From Cladosporium sp. IMV 00045 (lineage: Eukaryota; Ascomycota; Dothideomycetes; Cladosporiales; Cladosporiaceae), in assembly GCA_001931905.2 (NCBI GenBank), contig MSJI02000091.1, forward strand, positions 8,553 through 25,635: a DNA stretch of 17,083 bases. The letters run 5' to 3'. Both the position numbers and the translations under genes were made by a program. This document shows positions 1-7,154 of this stretch, in pieces. Position 1 is the first letter of the stretch. Every line of letters starts with the position of its first letter. The notes under the pieces are model-generated. The model searched no databases and was not told where the DNA came from. It worked only from the letters and a program-made list of their open reading frames with translations.

Positions 1-13
1 AAAAAAAAAAAAA

Positions 14-37
14 CACAAATCACAAATCACAAATCAC
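14..37. repeat. Short tandem repeat, unit CACAAAT
   Basis: Three perfect copies of a 7-base unit (14-20, 21-27, 28-34) plus a 3-base partial copy follow a run of 13 A at the window edge. It lies just beyond the stop codon of the acetyltransferase gene, so on that strand it would be 3'-flanking or 3'-UTR DNA. No function can be inferred. Confidence 0.8.
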
Positions 38-56
38 CCAGCCTAACCCACACCAC

Positions 57-632
57 CTACAAATCCCTCCTCAAATGCACCGTCCACCACGGCCCCTCCT
101 CCTCCCTCCTGCACACCGTCCACCCTTCCTTAACCCAAAGCTCCTCCGCGCCCGCCAAAAAAGGATGCGTGTGCAAATACAACACGCCCACGCCCTCCCC
201 GCTCGCCACCTCCACCAACTTCCTGACCAAGCGCGTCGCGACCCCCTTGCCCCTCAACTCCGGCTCGACGTACAGGCGCGCAACTTCCACAACCCTCCCG
301 GAGCTGGGTTGGAAGTTGAGTTCCGGGAAGTGCGAGAAGCGGTCGTCGTAGGTCCGGTAGGCTATGGTGCCTGCGATGGGGCGGGAGGGCGTGGAGGCGA
401 GGAGGAAGAGGCCTTGGGGTGGGGTGTATTGCGCGCTGAAAGTTGAGGGGGAGGGGTGGGGGGAGACGGGGCCGATGGCGCTGTAGAGGGAATGCCAGGT
501 GGCGTGGGCGGTGGGGTGGAGGGTGGAGGGGTTGGGGAGGGGTGTGATTGTGAGGTCTTGGAGGTCTTGGTCGTTGGTGCTGTTGGGCGGAGGGGGTTGG
601 GTTGGAGATGGCATGGTGCTTTTGTTCTCCAT
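57..632 (-). CDS. GNAT family N-acetyltransferase, 191 aa
   Basis: Single-exon gene on the minus strand, ending in TAG at 57-59. The first in-frame ATG is at 632 (191 aa). A second ATG at 614 gives 185 aa and has the better context (ACC before ATG), so the true start may be 614. Counting from the 614 Met, residues 110-129 match GNAT motif A: a hydrophobic strand (VEVARLYVEPELRG) followed by the acetyl-CoA pyrophosphate-binding loop RGKGVA at 121-126 and a helix. Next come a strand (VGVLYLHTHPF) and the motif-B-like EELWVKEGW region. The first 25-30 residues are Pro/Ser/Thr-rich and probably disordered. Family knowledge says such enzymes move an acetyl group from acetyl-CoA to an amine; the substrate cannot be read from the sequence. 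It is probably cytosolic, with no signal peptide or membrane segment. The fold is secure; a specific function is not. Confidence 0.85.
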   Translation of the reverse strand: MENKSTMPSPTQPPPPNSTNDQDLQDLTITPLPNPSTLHPTAHATWHSLYSAIGPVSPHPSPSTFSAQYTPPQGLFLLASTPSRPIAGTIAYRTYDDRFSHFPELNFQPSSGRVVEVARLYVEPELRGKGVATRLVRKLVEVASGEGVGVLYLHTHPFLAGAEELWVKEGWTVCRREEEGPWWTVHLRRDL

Positions 633-2218
633 TGGAGATTCTGTTGGTTTCCTTGAAATTTGTGATCTTCGATTGCTGTTCTTGTTGTTGTGATTGTGCT
701 TGGGTAGTCTTTCTCTTGCTGTTCGGTGCAAAGGCTGGGTTTTGGATGTTGCGATATGAGATGGGAGATGACTGTTTTCAGTCGGTTTACACTTTTTCTT
801 ATACTCGAGTCTTGGTCGGCAAACATCTTGCTCCGAAACCGCCGGCCTTTGTTATCTACGGGAGTTTACCTACATGTGCTATATTATCATGGCGTATCTG
901 ACGTTTTTCCCAGTGGATGGATTGAGGTCAACAACGAAGCTGAGCCATGAGCATTTCGCCGGTTTTTATACACAACCGAGGCTCCGAAGCCATTGGGTAT
1001 AGAGAGATGGGATCTGTTGCTGATAGGTTCGTGATTCTCTGCTCCCCGAAGTGTGAAGTTTGTGACAAACTGGATTAGCACATCAGATTGCAACACGGCG
1101 CCTTGTTGAAGACACAAGTCGATAAACGACGTGCGAGTTCGAATTTCGCCGATTTGAACACTGGGTCTTTGAATGACGCACGAGGCGGTGCTCTATGCAA
1201 GAATGGACAAGCCAAGTCCTTCCTGCGTCAGACTGCAGGGATAATTTGTTTGTTGCTGCGGACCTAAACTTGCCTTGTCAGCGTTTCTAAACAGGCCTTG
1301 CAGCAGTACTTTTCGCCAAGCAGGATGAGCCGCGGCTGGATCGAGGCGAAGGACTTGATGTGGTAAGGTTGATCTTGAAGGTACACCAGTACCGAGTACA
1401 AGAACAACAATGCCACAGAAAAGCGCAGTGCATACCGTTTGCACCACGTGAGGGGTGTGAGACTTGCATCTGTGTGTCGGGCAACGGCAAGGCTTGCATA
1501 TCCTGTTGGCCTCGTGGAAGAGACCAAAACAACAAGACAGATCGGACTTGACGAGGCTAGTATATCATTACTGATACCTCACATGTATCCTCGATCACTT
1601 CCAAGGTGTGAATAGCCTTCGTCATAGACATCAAGGCCCGATCCTCCTCCTCCAACAGCATCACACCAACAGGACCACAACGGCCTCTCTCGTTAGACTT
1701 TTTCCAGCTACACCACTCTTGTCATCCATTATTCAACCAACCTATCACCCGTCGCTGCCGAGGTTGCCGAGTCGTCGAAGCGCTCTGCTCCTGCATAACT
1801 CTGCATTTGTATCTCTTCCTCCAGTATCGTCACTCGATCTAGTCTAGTTCTCGTCTCCCAGCACATGTACTAGTATACTGTCCATCCTTTCATCAGTCTC
1901 ACTTTACCTTACCATCGCCCGCTCGCATCCGACCCTCTCGCATTCCCACGTGCACTTGTCTTTAGCCACTACAGACTTCCACAACATCTTCCTTACCTCA
2001 ATCCCCTTCGCCCACTTAATTCCCCAGATCTCCCGCCTCTTGCGACATCCGTCTGATCTCCGCCCGCGTGGCCCACTCCAATCTCCACCTCCACCGAGCG
2101 CTTGCACCCAACGACCGGGCGCATTGTGCGTGTACCGCCGCCGACCGATCGAATAACATCCTTCTCGAAACAACGCATCTGCAAATATCCGCATTTCCAC
2201 CACCACATCTTCGCCACA
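633..2218. other. Gene-free region between divergent genes
   Basis: About 1.59 kb separates the start of the acetyltransferase (minus) from the start of the disordered-protein gene (plus). I find only short open frames, most without an ATG start. From about 1600 to 2218 the plus strand is pyrimidine-rich, as expected for a fungal promoter and leader. A minimal ATG-TAC-TAG uORF lies at 1865-1873; after it there is no ATG for about 345 nt until 2219. No tRNA, transposon or repeat was recognised in the middle part (900-1600). Confidence 0.6.
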
Positions 2219-3134
2219 ATGCCTATCATTCGCAACCCGTTTCGCAAGCAGGACGAGAACGCGCGCCCGGCCTCGGGCGTCGTCGAAACGACCAACAACA
2301 ACAACCGCTCCCCGCCAAAGTCAATTGACCTCGGCGAGAAGCAGAGCACAGAGTACAAACTGAGCGGTAGGTTGCCTCGCGAGAGCGCTTCTCACACGCA
2401 TGTCAACTGAGCAATTCTCGCCCGTCGCAGAAATCAACGACTCCGGCGTTTGCTTGCCGCCCTCGCCCGGCGAGGAGCGCAAGAGCTTCTGGGGCCACAC
2501 CAACTCGTCGCGAAGCACCACAAGCAGCACGCACAGGAGTCTCATCAAGGAGAATGAGCCCTTCAACATCTCACGCGAGTCGTTCGACTCCTACAGGCGA
2601 TCATTCGTAGGTCCCCTCCTATCGCTCCCCGCCGTGGATCGTTCTTGTAAGAGAAGGCCGATTAACACGCAACACCAGGACATCTCCGGCCGCTCTCCCG
2701 TCATCAACGGCGACCGCCCGCGCGCCTCATTAGACAGCCGCACCTTCCAAACATCACCTCGCAAAAGCACCAATCTCTCCCGCCCAGGCCCAGGCCCCAT
2801 CGTCCCGCCCATGCGCGAGGAGGAAGACTTCGAAGACGTCGGCCTCAACGACGACCCCAAGCCCGTCCAGCAAGCACCACCAAAGAAGCGCGGCTTCCTT
2901 TCACGCCTCACAGACTCCAACAACGACCAGGCCACGGTTGGCGCGCAGGACAGCAAGTGGCATTTCGGTGGGCGGAAGAGAGGCCAGAGCGGCCAGGGAG
3001 CCGAACTGGGCAGCATGCCGAATCGCGAGGATACGCCTAAGCCTACGGTGCCTGAGAGCGGGCTGAGGAACAGCGAGACGCCGACAAAGGCTGAGGGAAG
3101 CGCCCAGGCGCCCACGCCTACCGCCGAGTCATGA
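2219..3134 (+). CDS. Conserved-looking disordered protein of unknown function, 3 exons, 259 aa
   Basis: Exons 2219-2366, 2431-2606 and 2679-3134 give 259 aa ending in TGA. The ATG at 2219 is preceded by about 345 nt without any ATG. The protein is hydrophilic and Ser/Pro/Asn-rich, with no signal peptide, membrane helix or known catalytic domain. Visible landmarks are a basic N-terminus (MPIIRNPFRK), a segment around residues 45-60 (TEYKLSEINDSG) created exactly by splicing, an FDSYRRSF segment ending at 108, an acidic patch (EEEDFEDVG) near 155-163, a basic-hydrophobic motif KKRGFLSRL at 177-185, and GRKRGQSGQGAELG at 206-219. The clean motifs amid disorder suggest conserved short linear motifs for binding, phosphorylation or membrane contact; that is inference. 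I have the impression that related proteins exist in many ascomycetes but cannot name a function. The gene model is good; the role is unknown. Confidence 0.8.
2367..2430 (+). other. Intron 1 of the disordered-protein gene (64 nt)
   Basis: The donor is GTAGGT at 2367 and the acceptor GTCGCAG ends at 2430. A branch-like CAACTGA lies about 20 nt before the acceptor. It is a phase-1 intron. Splicing joins ...KLS to EINDSG and is required, because the upstream frame otherwise stops at 2408-2410. Confidence 0.85.
2607..2678 (+). other. Intron 2 of the disordered-protein gene (72 nt, in frame)
   Basis: The donor is GTAGGT at 2607, TTAAC is a branch-like site near 2662, and the acceptor ACACCAG ends at 2678. 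The length is a multiple of three and the phase is 0, with no in-frame stop, so retention would add 24 residues instead of truncating the protein. Splicing joins RRSF to DISGRSP. The donor and branch signals make this a likely real intron. Confidence 0.75.
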
Positions 3135-3900
3135 TTCTCGGTTTTTTCACGAATACGAATCTTGGGTCGCTTCTCTGAAGCCAGAGAGGGTCTCTGATCT
3201 GTCTGTTTCTTTGCTATATTCTCTGGGGTTTTCTTGTATCACGGTCAGTGGCCATGGGAGTCTTGTTACTCGAGGCTATCAGGCCCGGTATATTAGAAGT
3301 CTGCACTCGGTGCTGCGCTTCTTGTGTTTTCTTTTGGTGTTCGATGGGAGTTCCAGTGCTGGCAGTCAGCTCGAGGGAAGAGGGTATCACGCATGGAAAA
3401 AAGGGCATGCATGGATGATCTCATGGGGAGATTTCTTTTTTATCGTTTTTCTTTTCGTTGCGGAGGCATTGGTATGATGATGCCGCGCGCTATCAATGCT
3501 CTGATGAATATTGTGATAGTAAAGAAAACAAATGCACATTGATTGTTTTGTTGAATTTTTGAGATGATCGATATATCGGGCGTGACTTTGATGTAGGTAG
3601 TGTTTCGGCTGCTCGAGCCTCGACTCGTCGGCGGCTCTTGCCGTTGGCTTCACTGCACGACTTCAAAGGTCGGTTCTTCTTCACATGCGACATTACTCTA
3701 CATTACAAATACCAGCCTGACCGGCCTTCGACCCAATTTTGCTCGAATTACTGGAGTTTTCTCTCGTCTTACCCTCGAAAACTCGGCCACAACCCTCGCT
3801 TGCTGGCCTCCTCTCACACGCCGCGCATTCATCGCGCCAAACACCCAAATCCCACTCTCACCTTAACCCACTTTCACCACCGACACTCAAAACCACAACG
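3135..3900. other. Gene-free region between two plus-strand genes
   Basis: This stretch holds the 3' flank of the disordered-protein gene (T-rich, roughly 3135-3550) and the leader of the prp11 gene. A possible 11-codon uORF starts at 3685 and stops at 3718-3720. No further ATG occurs in the 180 nt before the prp11 start at 3901, which supports that start. No other gene is supported. Confidence 0.6.
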
Positions 3901-4614
3901 ATGGACTACCAAAACCGCGCCGGCTCGAAATTCGGCGGCGGCGGCGTCGCCTCGAAAGAAGCCACCAACGCCGACCGGCGCGAGCGCCTGCGCAAGCTCG
4001 CCCTCGAAACCATCGACCTGGACAAAGACCCGTACTTCTTCAAAAACCACGTCGGCTCCTTCGAGTGCCGCCTCTGCCTGACGGTGCACCAGAACGACGG
4101 CTCCTACCTCGCGCACACGCAGGGGCGCAAGCACCAGACGAACCTGGCGCGGCGCGCGGCCAAAGACGCCCAGCTCGGCAAGAAGCAGGAGGAAGGCGGG
4201 TACACGGGCGCCAACGCGATCCAGATCAAGAAGAACGTGGTGAAAATCGGCCGGCCGGGGTACAAAATCACCAAAACCAAAGATCCCGTCACCCGTCAGC
4301 AGGGCCTGACCTTCCAGCTGCAGTATCCGGAAATCACGCCTGGCGTCACGCCCAAGGTGCGCTTCATGAGCGCGTACGAGCAGAAGGTCGAGGATCCTCC
4401 GGACAAGAATTTTCAGTACATGCTCATCGCCGCGGAGCCTTACGAGACTTGCGCTTTCAAATTGCAGGCGAGGGAGATCGATCGCAGGGAGGAGAAGCAT
4501 TGGACGTGGTTTGATGTGGATAGTAAGGACTTTTGGGTGCAGGTTACGTTTAAGACGGAGAGGGAGGAGAGGTTGACGGGCGTGCCGGGGTTGGCGCCTA
4601 GTAAGGGGAGGTGA
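3901..4614 (+). CDS. Splicing factor Prp11 / SF3a subunit 2, 237 aa
   Basis: Single-exon gene for the SF3a66/Prp11 subunit of the U2 snRNP. In this family the protein, with Prp9 and Prp21, makes up SF3a, which is needed to form the pre-spliceosome at the branch site in the nucleus. The N-terminal residues 1-50 (MDYQNRAGSKFGGGG, then RRERLRKLALETIDLDKDPYF) are the family signature. A matrin-type C2H2 zinc finger follows, with Cys56, Cys59, His72 and His78 (spacing C-x2-C-x12-H-x5-H) ending in TQGRKHQTNLARRAA. The C-terminal part (YKITKTKDP, then FQLQYPEI, FMSAYEQK, YMLIAAEPYETCAFK and FWVQVTFK) is the conserved SF3a2 domain. The protein stops soon after it, without the long Pro-rich tail of animal SF3A2, as is usual in fungi. 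No intron is needed to explain it. Recognition is firm. Confidence 0.96.
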   Translation: MDYQNRAGSKFGGGGVASKEATNADRRERLRKLALETIDLDKDPYFFKNHVGSFECRLCLTVHQNDGSYLAHTQGRKHQTNLARRAAKDAQLGKKQEEGGYTGANAIQIKKNVVKIGRPGYKITKTKDPVTRQQGLTFQLQYPEITPGVTPKVRFMSAYEQKVEDPPDKNFQYMLIAAEPYETCAFKLQAREIDRREEKHWTWFDVDSKDFWVQVTFKTEREERLTGVPGLAPSKGR

Positions 4615-5016
4615 AGTCCCGGCAGGAGGGATTGCTATTCTCTCTGAGAAGTCGGTTTGACGAGGTGAAGGGCCTGCCTCTGCTGGGACATTGAGCGTTT
4701 GATCACATATTTCGTGGTCTACGCGGAATGCTGCGATTACGAGGTTCAAGGAAATGGGCGCTGAGATGCCAGGAAGGGCAAACTGACAGCGCAACGAAAG
4801 CAGTCTGTTGAGGAGGGCATCGCGTGTCCCTCAAGCTTGACAGCAGCCCAAAGACGGCCATTGATATTATCAACAATGCCGCCTCTAAAGACGCGCCAAC
4901 CGCGAGGCCATGTAACTGTAATTTTATATATCACGACCGAGACATGATACAACAACTATTTTCCACCGCCCATACCCTCATCCCAAATACCCGTTAGACA
5001 CCCTACAAATTCACAT
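4615..5016. other. Convergent 3' flanks of prp11 and TBCE genes
   Basis: About 400 bp lie between the two stop codons. The TBCE side has an AT-rich stretch around 4915-4930 (on the minus strand, TATATAAAATTA), a plausible poly(A) region. No gene or repeat is supported here. Confidence 0.55.
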
Positions 5017-6765
5017 CTACCGAACCTCAACCCTCACCCTCGCCCCCGTCCCTTCGAAATACGTCCCCACCATCCTCGTACCCGCCACCAACTCCACCTC
5101 CCTCGCCACCCACTCCTTCTCTCCCTCCCCTTCCCCGTCCTCCTCCTCACTATCCCACCAAACAGGCCCATCCCCCATCCCACTCCCCACCCTCCCAACC
5201 GGATCCCTCTCCCCCGTCTCCCAAACCACTCTCAACCCCAACGGCAGCACACCCAACCTCCTCCCCACCCGCCCAAGAAGGGCATAAACGCTCTCCGACC
5301 GCGGCACGTCCTCCGTCCACTCCGTGCCCCCTTTCCCATCCCCATCACTGGCAAACACAAACGAAACCGCCACAAACCTCGCCCCCAACTGCTCCCTCCC
5401 CCAGCCCTCCCCCTCCCCATCCTTCTTCTGCCCATCCACCACCGGCTCCCCGTACTCCTCGCACAACTCCCTCCACCTCGGATGGTCTCTCAACACGTCC
5501 TCCCTTTCCTCGCTGCTCAGAGGCGCGATTTCTCTTGCTAATCGGTTGAGGTAGAATGTTTCGGCGTTGAGGCGTTCTTGCGCCGTCACGGCGCTGTGGT
5601 TCAAGGTTTGGATGGCGGGGAGGCGCGCGAGGAGCAGCATGTAGGCGTCTGAGGGGTCGAGCAGGGTGCTGGTGAGGGGGTTGGAGGCTAGGTGGAGGTG
5701 GTGGAGGGTGGGGAAGAGGGCAGGGAGGGCGTTAGGGAGGTGGAACGTTTGGATGGAGTTGTGCCGGAGGTCGAGGGTGTGGAGGGTGAGGGAGAGGGGG
5801 GTTGGGGAGAGGGGGTTGCTGGTTATGAGGTTGGATTTGAGGGAGAGGGTTTGCAGGTTGGGATGGGTGAAGAGGGGGGTGAGGGATTGGAGGGTGGGGA
5901 TGTTGTTCCCTGAGAGGTCGAGGGTTTGGATTGATGCAGGGAGAGGGCTGGCCGTCCATGAGGTCAGTTGGTTGTTCTCCAGGACGAGTCTTTCCAGTGA
6001 TGGGAATGCCGACGTCGCCTGGGCTATCTCGTCAGGCGTGAGGAGCGTGTCGCTCAGACTAAGATATCGCAGGCCCGGTAATGAGATCGTCGGCTTCGCA
6101 TCTCGCGCCAGAGAGAATCGATTCCCGTTCAACGTAAGTGAAGTCAACTTCGGAAACAGCACGCAGAGCCTCAGCACCTCGTCCAAACTCTCAAACAGAT
6201 TCCCACCAAGATCCAACGTTGTGATATTCCCACACAACTCTCTCACAACGCGATCGGAGTCCTCGTCGGCGGCAACGTGGCGAATGCACATCCGCTCCAG
6301 GACCAGAGTGTTAATGCCCTGCAATTGCGCCTGACGCTTTGCGAATTTCTCCAACCCGACCTCCTCGGCGTGCTTGCCGGAGATGAACACGATCTCGGCG
6401 TTGGTGGCTTCCTCGGGCGATATGTACTTTTCTCGCAATGCTTGGAGGAAAGTTCTTGAAGAATCCCATGGTTGCTTGAGACGGAGGAATGATGCTGCCG
6501 TGGACGATTGGCTTCTGCCTAGAAGGGTAAGTATTAGAATGTGATGGTGATTTCGATCAATATGATCTTATTAGTGGCGCTCGATCGTACATGTGAAATA
6601 AGTCGTTCCATCGTGTGTGCCGTTATTTTTGCCCCTGCTGGGATCGTCCCATTCAACTCCTAGCCATGTGCCTTGTTTGTCTGCTACGGCGCCGATGTAG
6701 CGGACCGTACACGCTTGGTTCTTTAGACTTAGGCGTTGGCCTATGTATGGTGTGTTTGTGTCCAT
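5017..6765 (-). CDS. Tubulin-folding cofactor E (TBCE/Pac2), 2 exons, 558 aa
   Basis: Exons 6765-6591 and 6518-5017, joined in phase 1, give 558 aa. TBCE binds alpha-tubulin and takes part in assembly and disassembly of the alpha/beta-tubulin dimer in the cytosol. Residues 1-59 and a little beyond form a CAP-Gly domain: YIGQRLSL, CTVRYIGAV, WLGVEWDDPSRGK, with the tubulin-tail-binding groove as GKNNG at 45-49 (the common form is GKNDG). The linker ends in FLQALREKYIS, as in TBCE. Leucine-rich repeats span about 157-370 (ITTLDLGGN, LTSLTLNGN, LERLVLENNQL, IQTLDLSGNNI, LQTLSLKSNLI, LHTLDLRHNSI), capped by LPAIQTLNHS and AQERLNAETFYL. From about 437 to the end is a ubiquitin-like domain interrupted by an acidic Gly/Glu-rich loop. 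Length fits the family. The gene converges on prp11 and is divergent from the TMF1-like gene. Confidence 0.95.
5690..5905 (+). other. G-run tract on the template strand of the TBCE gene
   Basis: The plus strand has many GGG or longer runs with short spacers. The clearest set is 5706-5708, 5710-5713, 5718-5720, 5723-5725 and 5727-5729, which fits the canonical G-quadruplex pattern; further runs lie between 5775 and 5905. The tract is the complement of the C-rich leucine-rich-repeat coding sequence. The motif is visible; whether it folds or matters is unknown. Confidence 0.6.
6519..6590 (-). other. Intron of the TBCE gene (72 nt)
   Basis: Read on the minus strand, the donor is GTACGA at 6590, a branch-like TCTAATAC lies near 6531-6538, and the acceptor CTTCTAG ends at 6519. 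It is a phase-1 intron that builds a Cys codon (residue 59). Splicing is needed to join the CAP-Gly part to the repeat region, because the unspliced frame stops after ...IERH. Confidence 0.92.
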
Positions 6766-7154
6766 TTGCTTCAATCATTCATCTAGGAGTGTGTTCTATT
6801 TCTGGCACATATCTTCTGGCAGTTTTTTGTTGATGAAGTCTGCCAGTTCGGCGAGCGTTGTGCCGAGCGGCCACCAGCCTCCATCCTTCGAGCTTCAGGT
6901 TGCGGCTTGTTGTTTCAACCACGTAGCAGCTCATCTTGTACGACTATTACGCATAACGTGACCAAATGCAGCTTTCTCTTCAAAATCCTTCATGTCACTT
7001 GTTATCAACATGATCCCATGAAGTAAGCCCTGCGATGCGGCGCCGGAAGAAATAGAAAACAAGACGCGACAACCCGGAAAGCGAATCATCGTTTTAGCGA
7101 GCTTAAACGAGCAACAATTGCAAAACTCTTCACTGGTTTACACCATCACCCAAA
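6766..7154. promoter_or_regulatory. Divergent promoter region, TBCE and TMF1-like genes
   Basis: The 389 bp between the two start codons must hold both promoters. No clear TATA box or named factor site stands out. On the TBCE side, two ATGs precede the start: a three-codon uORF (6774-6785, ATG-AAT-GAT-TGA) and a second, out-of-frame ATG overlapping it that runs into the coding region. On the TMF1 side there is a six-codon uORF at 7035-7055. Confidence 0.6.
7035..7055 (+). promoter_or_regulatory. Candidate uORF encoding MRRRKK
   Basis: ATG at 7035 is followed by five basic codons and TAG at 7053-7055. It ends 99 nt before the TMF1-like start, with no other ATG in between. If it lies in the transcript it would be read before the main frame. 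The transcription start is not known, so its presence in the mRNA is inference. Confidence 0.4.

Noticed and set aside
1130..1160. GTTCGAAT, resembling a tRNA T-loop (B box)
   Set aside because: No matching T-stem, acceptor pairing or A box was found around it.
2367..2410. Reading straight through the first donor of the disordered-protein gene
   Set aside because: The frame stops at 2408-2410, while splicing with consensus sites restores a continuous, motif-bearing protein.
3874..4794. 306-codon minus-strand open frame
   Set aside because: It is antisense to prp11 and runs past its end. The plus-strand frame encodes an unmistakable SF3a2 protein.
5666..6334. 222-codon plus-strand open frame
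   Set aside because: It is the antisense shadow of the TBCE leucine-rich-repeat exon; its Arg/Gly/Val-rich product reflects the G-rich complement.
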